Assembly (NCBI RefSeq): GCF_048128805.1
Contig: NC_136000.1
Span: 16,972,354-17,036,353 of the forward strand
Direction of reading: 5' to 3'
DNA length: 64,000 nt
Origin: Centroberyx gerrardi
Taxonomy: Eukaryota; Chordata; Actinopteri; Beryciformes; Berycidae
Part shown: positions 38,640 through 49,602 of the stretch, in pieces
How the letters are laid out: the number at the start of each line of letters is the position of its first letter
How positions within the stretch are numbered: the first letter of the stretch is position 1
Notes under the pieces: generated by a model
What the model was told of the DNA's origin: nothing
Seen by the model: only the letters and a program-made list of their open reading frames with translations
Databases searched by the model: none
Translations under genes and position numbers: made by a program

Positions 38640-39600
38640 AGTTGGCACTGAGCAGAGTTGGCACCGAGGAAATAGTTTTTGTCCCATACTTCCACCACAG
38701 TTGCATGCGTGGCTCTGGTTCCAACCTTCTGCTACTATTTTGTGTCCGCATTTAGTAAGCCTTTGTACAGCATCCGATGGCGCCTGGGAATGCCTGTTAG
38801 TTTGCGTTTGGCATGGTGCCATCTCTGTTTCTGGTCTCTCCCTTGAGGGGATGCCATCGCCGAAAAACATTGAAGGCATCTGAAATCTTCTGCTCACCGT
38901 ATGGAGGCTTCTGTTTGCAAATGTGTGTGTTATGTTGGCTTGGCAGCGTGCCATCTTTCTGCCTGTGCCCTTGCCGCCCCTGAAAAGATGCCATCACAGA
39001 ATCGCTGGCAACCGTTGCCTGGGCACCTCTTCTTGGCTTTGTCCAAGCAAACAAACGGTGATTAGCGACAAATCCTCCGAGGTGAGTCCCCTTGTCTTCG
39101 AATAAGACAGTTCTCCGCAGACCGCTTTGATCGCTCCGGGTATGCCATGACTGCAGGCTGGCATGGCGCCCGCTGGCTGGCACACGGCGGCTGGCATAGA
39201 GAGAAAGGAAAGATGGAAGACGGATTGAACACAGGATTTTTCCACTGGCATTATTCCTTGTATGATCAATGGTCATCACGGAAATCCTCTCCAACATCCT
39301 TCCATCCCCATTCTGCCTTCACCTCATCCTCCTATATGCGAGTCATCCTCTGCCTCCTGGCATCTCTCTCACTTTTATGCGCCACTATCATCTCCATCCT
39401 CTGATATGTTTTGGATCTTCGTTTTCTCTACCCGTTCTCCTCTTCTTTTCACCCCGCTGTGTCTGTGCCAAGGTGGCACCAGGCTAGCAGTATGGAGGTC
39501 TGTTTCTGTTCCTCTTCCATTCTTATCCTCCTCGCCCCTTCGCCCATGCCCATGCCCGCCCCCGCTCAAGTCCTGACTGGATGGCACTGTGCCAACCTGC
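38640..39600. promoter_or_regulatory. NFI-type palindrome cluster in a diverged tandem repeat
   Basis: Near-consensus NFI sites (TTGGC-N5-GCCAA) are TTGGC-ATGGT-GCCAT at 38808-38822, TTGGC-AGCGT-GCCAT at 38940-38954 and ATGGC-ACTGT-GCCAA at 39581-39595, with a weaker CTGGC-ATGGC-GCCCG at 39158-39172. The first two sit in related 132-bp units, each with a GATGCCATC about 40 bp later. A 166-codon open frame on the minus strand covers part of this but resembles nothing known. Confidence 0.45.
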
Positions 39601-41051
39601 CACCGCCATCGCTCTCATTTGTAGCTCATCCCTCTATCGCCCTTCCCCCTGTCTCTACATCTCCATCCCTCTCTCTTCCCCTCATTTCATTCATCCTCTT
39701 TCTGAATCATTTACCTCGCTCTCTATCTGTTCAAAATGCTGTGTGCGTGTATATATAGAACATTACAAAATTGATATATGTACAACTTTTACAATTCTTG
39801 AAAACGAGCCGCAAATCGGCAGTCTTCGTTGTCATTTGGGAGACTTTGTTGGCACCTGAAGGAATGCTCAGTGTGATTGCACTGTAGGTAATTACCGCAG
39901 CTCAGCAGTTACTTATTCCACAGAGACGAGAGCCGAGAGAGAAAGAGGAAGAGAGCCTTGAGTTTGGAGAAAGCTTGTGTTGTTTTAATTAACTATTACC
40001 AACCCCCATCATGTGTGCTTCAGTCCACATCTGTGAGAGCCTCGTGCAGGTTGTGCTTGCTCACACATCCACAGTACAGCAATTCGATTGATCTGCTTAT
40101 CAATAAAATAGATTGCATGCCATCAACCTCACCCAACTCTCCAAGATGACCCTTGCTCCCTTGTTTTTCCCTTCTTTAAAATCTCTTATATCAAACAAAA
40201 GCTGCCAGTGGTGGTGGAGCTATTAAGCAAATACTCTCATTAGTACACAACACATAATGAATATGTAAATGGTGTGTGTAATTTATGCATGGAGTGGGGG
40301 ACTTGTTCTCTTTTCAGTCCTCCATTGTATTCACTCTATATCCTTTTTCCTTAAACCTTCACACTCTTACGCCAATTCCCCTCTTCTCTCACCCCACATC
40401 CAGTGAATGAATCCATGGGGGATTTCTTGTGGTCTCACTATGGTCCCTTTTATTTTGTGTGCACTCCATTTTACACATCTATCCTTGCCTTTAACCACGG
40501 TTTGTAGTTTCTAATAGTCTCTCTCTCAGTCTCTCTCTCTGTTTGCTTCTCTTTCTGTTCACAGCCTGTCCTCTCCAAAAACAAGCCCTGCAGTGATGCA
40601 TTAAACCAACAACTGAGTGTTTGAACAAGGTCTTTCTTCCAGGAATATGAATACTGAATAATCTATCCACCAAATCGCAACCACGCTTGCCTGTGTTTGT
40701 GCGTATGTGTGCTGTGTTTTCTCTTTGTCCCTCCGTGACTGTGTTGATCTTAATGTGTGGTCCAAACAGTGTGGTAAATTGAAGTGTGCCCTGATAGACG
40801 GCGAGGAGCCTTGCTCCTGTCTAGGATAAACACCTATAATACTCTGGCTCCCTTGGCAATCACCATAGCAACAAACCATGGTACCCACGTGAGTTGCATA
40901 ATAAGATGTTCCCCAAGACCATGGACCATAAAGTGGCGACAAACTAGGCATCCGCAGCACTGAATGTGAATCAGAAAATAACAATTCAAATGTCAAGCTT
41001 CACCTCTGACTCTTGCCAGACCAACCTTTTCCATCTATCAATAGGGTCCAA

Positions 41052-41089
<38 letters not shown>

Positions 41090-43058
41090 GCACCTTCTCT
41101 CTGTCTCTCCAGACCTTAACAGGTGCTGATGAGCCGCAGTCAATGATTGTAATGAGCTATCGATCACCGTGGGAAAACAGAGGGACAGAGAGGGGTGAGG
41201 GAGGTAGGGGGAACCAGAGGACACACACAAACACACACACACACAAACAGAAGGATGTGGACTGTCTGAAAAAACACACTGGATGAACCAAATGGAGACA
41301 AGCTACCTTAGACAGACTATCAATATTTGCTTTAATCAAGTCCTCATCTCCTATTGTTCTGCTTAAAGTAGAATTTATGGGGAAGTGCTTTCTGCCAGAG
41401 CAGGTCGAAGTGAACTGTGTTACTCCGAGCAGCAGGACAGCCCAGCTATTGGACTGGCTGTTCTGTTCAGGATGACCGTGCAGACATGGCTGTCGTGACT
41501 GAGCCCAGATGCCACTGAATGGCACTGACATTGTGTCTCTATTTTCCTCTCTTTTTCTGCTGTGTGCATGGAGTGGAGGCAGACGGCTTTAGGGAAGGGG
41601 GAGGTGCGTATGTGTGTGTGTCGTGTGTGTTGGCTGGCGTTTCAGATAATGAAATGCAGCAGGGAACAAAGAGCTGGGGGCCCCTATTCTCTGTGCTGCA
41701 GCTTCATTTTCACTCCCGTCAGTCTATGATTCTTCCATACCCTCTTTCTTGTGTGTGTGTGTGTTTGCGTGTGTGCATAGGTGTGTTTGTGTTTGTATGA
41801 GGGGGTTGTTGTGTGTACGAGTCTCCCCTCCTCCTCCTGTTAGTATTCTGCATGGCAGATCCCCCTAATGTAATAACTGTGTCTGCATGTCTAATTTACA
41901 GCAGGAGAGAGTAAATAGCCTGTGGTTAATTACAGTACGTGTATGCGTGTGTATGTGTGTGTGTACGTGTGAGTGTGTGTGTACGCGTGTGTCTACATGT
42001 GCGTGGGTGTGTCAGAATGATTTATGAGTTGCAAATAGCTACACCAGTGGCCCGTTTCTCCTCACTTAGTTTTTAATCTGTCTTTCCATTAATTTTCCTG
42101 GAGACGTTATTATGGTTTTATAACGGTGTGCACGAGGATGCGCATGTGAGTGCACGTACGGTTAATGAGACAGAGGTGTGGACATTTTGTTAGGACGAAG
42201 GCTACGTGGGCACCTGAGCTGCACCTTGCATTGCCCCCTTCTACTTCTCCATTTCCCGTCCTTCCTTTTCCTTTTTCTCTCTCTCTGTGCTTCACTCACA
42301 CTCTTCATTGAGAGCCACGGTGAACACAGATCTTTATTGACAGTACACGGTAGAACATGGAAACAGCAGGTCAATCCGTTTAGCCCAAGGGCCGATACAC
42401 CAATTCACCAATTTGTCAGTGTTAGTTTGAGAGAGAAAAGCAGCTAATCTCTCCTCTCTGCTCTCTATTGATCACACACTTAGACTCCACTTCTCTGTCT
42501 AAACACTATTGATTCTCTCTCTCTCTCTCAATCTCTCTCTCTCTCTCTCTCTCACTCTCTCTCTCTCTGTCTTCCTCTCTCCACATACCACAGCTCTCAT
42601 CACATCATCTCTTCATACACTCAAAGACGGCTTCTCAGATAAAAGCCTGTATAATCGAGATTGTATGTCATTGTGCGTGATGTATCAGGTCGCCTTTTAG
42701 ATGGATGCCGGAGTATATTTTAGCACGAACAAAATAAAACCCTCACTAAATCCTTGAGTATAGTGTTCTGAATGGAGCTTATCTACTGTACATGGCATTT
42801 GGAGTTTGGTCCCCAAGTGTCACAAATCATTGTTCCCTGCTGCGTGGATTCAAAAGCTTATGCACGGTCTCATTAAAAAAATCAATTACTTCCAACCCCT
42901 CTACAGCATGAATACAGTTCATGATTAAAAATTCACTGCTGGTGCACACTGTCTACTGACTTTGTTTTTCAGTCTCACATCACGGGGTACACTTGAAAAA
43001 CACAACATCCCTGCCAAGATAAAAGCTAAATAAAAATTACAGAATGAACCTCTTATGG

Positions 43059-43355
43059 CAGGGGTTCCCCCAACGTTTTCATATCAAGGGCAACCCAAAA
43101 AATAAATACAAATTAAGTCACAGACCCCCATCTGATAAGATTTTGCTTGAGGGACCCCCATCTGAGAAGATTGTTGCTAGATATGATTTGGTAGAGAACA
43201 GGACAACTGTTTATACTGCAGGTGGGGAGTTAATACTGTGATGATAGATTATTTTCTCACTATCTTATTACTATTACTCCTATTATATCCTATTATACTA
43301 TTACTCATACGCTGGGAACACCCTGGAACCCAGGACCCCACGTTGGGAACCACTG
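43059..43355 (+). mobile_element. hAT-type MITE upstream of the cryptochrome gene
   Basis: The left end CAGGGGTTCCCCCAACGTTTT and the right end ACGTTGGGAACCACTG are inverted repeats. Flanks TCTTATGG (43051-43058) and TCCTGTGG (43356-43363) match at 6 of 8 positions, an aged 8-bp duplication. Internal segments match the degenerate copy at 10871-11152. No transposase. Confidence 0.75.
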
Positions 43356-43643
43356 TCCTGTGGCACCCATGGGATCCACTAGCCTACCTGCATGACTCTT
43401 ATTTATTAGACTTGTCCCCCCTCTACTGGTGAAATGAGCCCATTACCCTTAGCTGAAGACTGGTTACAAAACATTCACACATGGCTTGTGTAACTCAAAA
43501 TCAGCTGTTGTTTGGTAACCGGTAAGTCAACCCACCCCCAACTACCAGGGTAGGCGCAGGCCATTTGCTGTTTCAGGGTTTATCAGTGGGACAATTTTAC
43601 AGCATTTACTTCACAGCATTTAATCCTCACCGTCCAGTCGAAG
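43356..43643 (+). promoter_or_regulatory. Probable promoter/leader of the cryptochrome gene
   Basis: Only this short stretch separates the MITE from the start codon. There is no TATA box. I saw no exact D-box (TTATGTAA) or CACGTG E-box, the usual light or clock elements of fish cry genes. The transcription start is unknown. Confidence 0.35.
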
Positions 43644-46600
43644 ATGCCTCCGGCAGCCGGTGGTGAAGATACCAAAGCCTCGGTGAGAAAGATGTTGAGG
43701 GAGCTGCTGCTGGGTCGAGAAGATCCAGAGGGTTTCTTTGGGCTTTGCGTGTCCGTCCTGGGACACCGGGACACCCGGTCGCAGTTCCCGTCCCTCATCC
43801 AGCCCCTGTCCACGGCCAACAACTCCCTCCACTCCACCCTCACCTCCATCTACCTGGAATACTTCTCTAAGGTATGTGGGAGAGTTTGTGTCAGGTTCGC
43901 TTTATGCTAGCAGTTGTATTGTTTGTTTTAGCCTATGTTTGTGTGACAAGTACAAGTAGCCTAAGCATTTGGAAGTTAATGGAAAATCCACTAAACTACA
44001 CTGTTTAAAAAAGAGGCACTACCGATCACCTTGCATTTCTGGGCCCCTGTTGTTTGGTGGTGTATTTTTCTTATTCCCGTCGATAACTAGCCAAGACGCC
44101 GTGATGTCACGTCGAGATATTATCGCAGCTATAGGCTAATAGCAGAAAATGTTTTTTTTTTTACCCCCAAAACATTAACGTTAAACGTCAGTTTTTAGGC
44201 TAAACAGACAGCTAGCACTTACAGGTGTCCATCCTAGGAGTTTCTTCACCAACAGTAGCCTCGATAGTCCATAATGCAATGCGGCCACAAAACATTTTTG
44301 GAACATTTTTTCCAACTGGAAAAACTCGCTGTCTTGCTTACTATGCTTGCACTATTGCTATTGCTCCCCCCAACTACACATACAGAGTATTATATTCATT
44401 TTTGTTAGAGCTGCTCGTAGAAGCACATCTAGTAGCATTCTAATATTAGTCATGATATTTTTCATTGCCCCAACTATTATGTGGTTTGTAAAGTAATATT
44501 GTCATTTGGTTGTTTTTGTTAAATTACAGGATGAAGACGATGAACTGGAGATTGCTTTGGCTCTCTCTCTACTGGAAGTCAAAGACCAGCAGCAGTCCAC
44601 TGTCACCAAAGAGTCTCGACCTCAGGGTCTTAGAGACGGCCTGAATCAGACAGTATGTGTTACTCAGAGTGACTCCATCCAGCCAACCTCAGTCTCACAG
44701 CCTCTGGGAAGCAGCCACACCCAGCTAGCAGCAGCAGGTGGCAGGAAGAGACAAATTATAGACTCACCACAGACTGGACCCTGGGGCAAGCTAAGCCCAC
44801 CACAAACCACCAGAGACACTGAACTTCAGAAATACACGCACAAAAACAAAGACATTAAAGGGACGCTCGGCTCAAGTCAGAATGTGTGTGTTTCCAGGCT
44901 GTCCGCCTCATCTCCCAAACAAGACGCTGCTGGAGAAGATGACCAAATGGTGGAGAAGGGAGTTTTGGACCAATCAGAGAAGCCTAAACGCTCTAAGAAC
45001 AGGCGGCAGCGGCGTAAAGGGTGTGGCCAGCAGGTGGTAGGTTTGTCCTGCTCGCCCTCAGGTCCGCCACCCGTGCTGCTGTGGTTCCGCAGGGACCTGC
45101 GGCTCTGTGACAACCCTGCTCTAATTGGCTCATTGGAGGTGGGCGCACCTGTCATCCCCGTCTTCATCTGGAGCCCCGCAGAGGAGGAGGGGCCTGGGAT
45201 TACCGTGGCTATGGGGGGAGCTTGTAAGTTAATTGAGGGAGGTGAACCAGTGATTATTTCATACTTATTCATGTACATCATCAGCACCATGCACAACTGC
45301 CTTAAGGGAAATTCCACTAGATTGATTCCACTATAGCAGGTTTACTGGTTTCTGCTGGGATTAAGGGGTTGCCAATGGATTTTATTGGATTCAGCCAAAT
45401 TGTTGTAATTTACTGGTCCAGTCCAGTTTCTCTACCAGTAGAGTGCTAGTGGTTTCAGCTGGGTTCAGCTGGTACCAGATCACAATATGCTATGGGATTC
45501 AACTGGCGTCAGTTGAACTGGTTAGGACCAATTCTCTACCAGTAGATCTACCAGGTGAACACGCTGATAGCTTCTACTGGTTGAAACCACCAGAGACCAT
45601 TAAACCCAGTATCACCATTTAAGGCCAGCAGCCACACCAGTTGAGATAACACCAGTTGACATGTTCCAATTCTATGTTCCACAATATAAAATCTGCTAGT
45701 CTCCTGATCTTTGTGTAATCGCACTCTCTCTTTTCACAGGCAAGTACTGGCTTCATCAAGCTTTGTCCTGTCTCCGTTCATCTCTGGAGCGCATTGGCAG
45801 CCATCTTGTCTGCCTCAAGACAGATGGAGAGGGGAAGGAGGTTGGCTCATCTCTGCAGGCCCTTAGACAGCTGGTGATGGAGACCGGGGCGAAAACGGTC
45901 CTGGCTAATGCCCTCTATGAGCCCTGGCTGAAGGAGCGGGATGAAGCGGTGGTGTCAGATCTGCAGAGAGAAGGTGTAGAATGCAGGATGGTCCACTCCT
46001 ACTGTCTCAGAGACCCTTACTCCGTCAGCACTGAAGGGGTGGGACTCCGAGGTTAGTCGCAACAGGCCGGAGTTGGTTTACTGAGCTTGAATAAATAACT
46101 CTACATCAGATACTAAAGCTTGAACTGTGTGAACTATATGTTTTCTTTTGTTAATTCAGGAATTGGTTCAGTGTCCCACTTCATGAGCTGCTGTAGGCAG
46201 AACCCAGGCTCTGGGTTAGGTGCTCCCCTGGACCCTCCTGTATCTCTGCCCACCCCCTCCCACTGGCCTCAGGGCATCCCTTTGGACCTGCTGGGCCTGG
46301 CACGCATGCCCCGCAGGAAGGATGGCACCACGGTCAGTAACCACAGCAGAGCAGCTTCTAGGGCAGAGCTACAACCCAGATTACAATGGAGGTGAGAAAA
46401 CAATGAGGAGACCATTAAGCACTGAATATTTTGTTGTGTTTATTTTTATATTCAGATTGACTGGGCAGCTAACATCCGCAATTCCTGGGATTTCAGTGAA
46501 GAAGGAGCTCATGCCCGGCTAGAGGCCTTTCTTCACGATGGTGGGACACCTTACATGCATTCTGTATACATATCATAGATTGTGTATAGTGGAATGTGGC

Positions 46601-48425
46601 ACAGTTTATGTCAAAGTGTTGATCTAACAGTAATTTATAATATGTATAATGACCCTTCCCATGTATCCCTAGGTGTGTACAGGTATGAGAAGGAGTCAGG
46701 CAGGGCAGATGCCCCTAACACCAGCTGTCTGTCTCCCTACCTCCACTTTGGTCAGCTCAGCCCACGCTGGCTGCTGTGGGATGCCAAGGGGGCACGCTGC
46801 AGACCCCCCAAGTTCCAACGCAAGCTGGCCTGGAGAGATTTGGCCTACTGGCAGCTAACACTATTTCCTGACCTGCCCTGGGAGTCCCTCAGACCCCCAT
46901 ACAAGGTAGAAATGGGCTGTAGACAGAGATGCCAGATACACACCCATATACTTAACTGTAAACTGAAAGAAAGAAACTAATATATAATATAGCATTAATG
47001 ATTTTTCAGTCAGTCACAATACTCTTCACATCAGTAAGTAAATGCCCATACCACACACCAAACTATGAAGAAAATACACAAATCTCTGACATACTTGCTC
47101 TCTCATCTATTGATATTTGCAGGCTCTGCGCTGGAGCAGTGAGCGCAGCCACCTGAAGGCATGGCAGCGTGGTAGAACAGGCTATCCTCTGGTGGACGCA
47201 GCCATGAGGCAGCTGTGGCTGACTGGCTGGCTGAACAACTACATGAGGCATGTGGTCGCATCTTTTCTCATAGCATACCTGCATCTGCCCTGGCAAGAGG
47301 GCTACCGCTGGTTCCAGGTGAGACGCTCATGCACGCACGCACTAAATAGACTCACACAGACATCATATATAATCTACAACTACAACAGGTTGGCTGCCTA
47401 TTCACTTTATTGTATCTAATGTCTATATGTGTGTGTAGGACACTCTGGTGGACGCAGATGTTGCCATAGATGCCATGATGTGGCAGAATGGGGGCATGTG
47501 CGGGCTGGACCACTGGAACTTTGTCATGCACCCTGTTGATGCGGCAATGACCTGTGACCCCTGTGGCAGCTATGTTAGGAAATGGTGTCCTGAACTTGCA
47601 GAGCTGCCTGATGAGCTTATTCACAAACCCTGGAAATGTCCCGCCTCCATGCTGCGGCGTGCAGGTGAGGGAGATGTTATCACCATGACAGCAAACCGGC
47701 TGTGGGGTTAACTGTTGGCTTCTAAAGCAGACATCAATGTTTTTCTCTAAAATTAGTCAAAAAAACACTCCTCTTTTGTATCATGATATCATCACCTGTA
47801 CTGTTCCATATCCACATCTCCCTCACTACATTACACAAAACTTGACAAAGAAATCTGTTCTTCTCATCCTCGCTGCATAGGGGTGGTGTTTGGCCAGAAC
47901 TACCCCGAGCGAATAGTCACAGACCTGGAAGGGCGGAGGAGCCAGTCTCTGCAGGATGTAGCTGTGGTGCGGAAAGAGTTCGGAGAGTATGTGGACAAGC
48001 GCACAGGCTGTGACTTGGTGCCTCTGCCCCCGCGCCTGGTCTCTGAGGCCCTAGGCTTGTCACACCGGGACGGGGGTGTGGTGACTACAGGAAAGCAGTT
48101 CCTCTTGCCTGTTATTACCCGCATGGAATTCAAACACCAGTTAGACGATCCGGATGCAGATGCCGCCTCAAATCCCTACAATGCCGTTCTGAGAGGATAT
48201 GTGAGCCGCAAGAGGGATGAGACTGTTGCTTTCCTCAACGAGAGAGACTTTACCGCCAGTGTGATGTATGAGGGAGCCCAGAGAAGGGAGAGGCTAGAGA
48301 GTGATTATCGGAGAATGGAGGGACTCCCTCGGCCTCCTGCGCCACGGGGCAGGGCCAGGCGAACTCCCACAGCCAAAGACAGGTTCTCTATTGTACCTGG
48401 AGGGGTGGTCACCTCACACAGGTGA
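43644..48425 (+). CDS. Plant-type cryptochrome/photolyase with N-terminal UIM extension
   Basis: Nine exons: 43644-43871, 44530-45223, 45740-46051, 46160-46332, 46456-46540, 46673-46905, 47123-47317, 47439-47664 and 47881-48425, 896 residues. The PHR domain starts near 254 (VLLWFRRDLRLCDNPAL). FAD-site signatures TSCLSPYLHFGQLSPR, KAWQRGRTGYPLVDAAMRQL and DTLVDADVAIDAMMWQ match plant CRY1 better than animal CRY1/2, 6-4 photolyase or CRY-DASH as I recall them. The Trp triad aligns at W579, W632 and W655, and the plant-type Asp beside flavin N5 at D651. Residues 80-92 (ELEIALALSLLE) fit a ubiquitin-interacting motif. A basic stretch KPKRSKNRRQRRKG near 228-241 could be a nuclear signal. A tail of about 150 residues follows the PHR domain. 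Likely a blue-light flavoprotein: photoreceptor or photolyase, activity unknown. The first 76 residues resemble nothing I recognise. Confidence 0.92.
45336..45672. repeat. ACTGG/CCAGT-rich fold-back repeat in cryptochrome intron 2
   Basis: About 330 bp with many ACTGG or CTGGT words in the left part and mainly CCAGT or ACCAG words in the right part (for example ctaccagtaga twice, and caccagttgagataacacca near the end). This suggests a degenerate internally inverted element. No coding capacity. Confidence 0.5.
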
Positions 48426-49005
48426 CCCAGAGGTCAAGGGTGAAAGGTTACAGGTTGGCCTAATGGTGGCCAGACGGTTACTAGCAGTAAACTAGACTGA
48501 ATGTACAAAATATTAGGGACACTTACTCTTTTCATGAAGTGCACTGATGAGGTGAAAAAACATTATCCCTTATTATATCTATTCCAATCAAAAATGAGAT
48601 GTAGATAGAGAAGCAATATCAATATCAGGACGATGTCTCTAGTATTTTGTATATAGTGTATCATCTGCAAAGAACACTTCTGTGTTTAATGAACATACCA
48701 GTTTACATGTTTACATACCAGCATAAGTGAGAAAAACATTGGTTGTAAAAGTTGCTTTGTGTACATAACAGAGGTGGTGAACAGTAGGTCTAAGGAGTGA
48801 GGACATTGCATTTATTTATTTTTGTTTTAGGTGGTACAGTACCTGTCCAGTATCTATCCAAAGTGACCATGACTGCAAATTACCATGTGTGCAAATGTGA
48901 CCGTTTGTATTATGTGATGCCATGACATAATGTCAAGCACATCACCTGTTTTAGTTGTGTAAAACCACAGAATAAGCTGTTACACTGAAACGCCATGACA
49001 TGAAC

Positions 49006-49011
49006 AATAAA
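49006..49011 (+). terminator. Poly(A) signal of the cryptochrome gene
   Basis: AATAAA about 580 bp after the stop codon, followed by a T/GT-rich stretch (gtttctactcaaggttatgtgt). Confidence 0.65.
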
Positions 49012-49112
49012 GTTTCTACTCAAGGTTATGTGTCAATTCTAGTGCAAGTCTAACCACTGGAAAATGGGAAAAAAGTGACAAAAAAGCAAGAAAAATCAAG
49101 TGTGAGGAAAAG

Positions 49113-49118
49113 TTTATT
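49113..49118 (-). terminator. gcsh: Poly(A) signal of gcsh
   Basis: TTTATT on the plus strand is AATAAA on the gcsh strand, about 485 bp beyond the gcsh stop. It faces the cryptochrome signal about 100 bp away. Confidence 0.6.
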
Positions 49119-49602
49119 TTCTACTGTACAGGTCCCATGTCCATAGAGTAGCTCTTATACATGCAGTGTAGACCCACATTAATATTACATAAAGACCAAA
49201 GTGCTTTTTTAATTCTCACAGTCCACTAAAAGAGAAATTCAGATTCTTTTGAATGAAATGCTTGCAAACTGTTCTACTGACTGTGATCATCAGTCTCTTG
49301 TCCCTTCAGTTTAGGGGTCTGAGGCCACAGGAATCAAACAATATATTCTTCCTTCAGGCTCAACACTGAATGTTTTGTCAATGCAGGTTGACAGGTCCCC
49401 TAAAGTCACTCATTAACAGTAGATTGAGGATTCCTAATGTTCACAGCTCTACAACACTGGCAGGTCAGTAGTGTCGAGCTCAGGAGCGCCACTGGTGGAT
49501 GCCGAGAGTAGCGTCGTAACTGACAGGCACATTATATGCGTTTCCCTGCCAGTGGTACTTGAAAGGAGAGGGGGAGCCTAGCACTTATTGGGAAGTATTA
49601 GG

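Larger units (their letters stand above)
34676..43058. other. Gene desert between zfhx2 and the cryptochrome gene; candidate regulatory DNA
   Basis: No exon of a known family was found on either strand. Several stretches are AT-rich, free of simple repeats and carry homeobox or POU-like motifs (near 36790-36850, 37490-37570, 38040-38275, 39820-39910, 40200-40290 and 41860-42120). That pattern fits conserved non-coding elements around developmental transcription-factor genes, but conservation cannot be seen from one sequence. Microsatellites at about 35941-35960, 36929-36952, 41055-41086 and 42517-42568 interrupt it. Confidence 0.45.

Noticed and set aside
38797-39297. 166-codon open frame on the minus strand in the gene desert
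   Set aside because: No family resemblance, no splice context, mixed composition; it lies in the NFI-palindrome tandem region and is probably chance.
43356-43643. Light-responsive D-box or E-box before the cryptochrome gene
   Set aside because: I looked for TTATGTAA and CACGTG forms and saw only weak partial matches.
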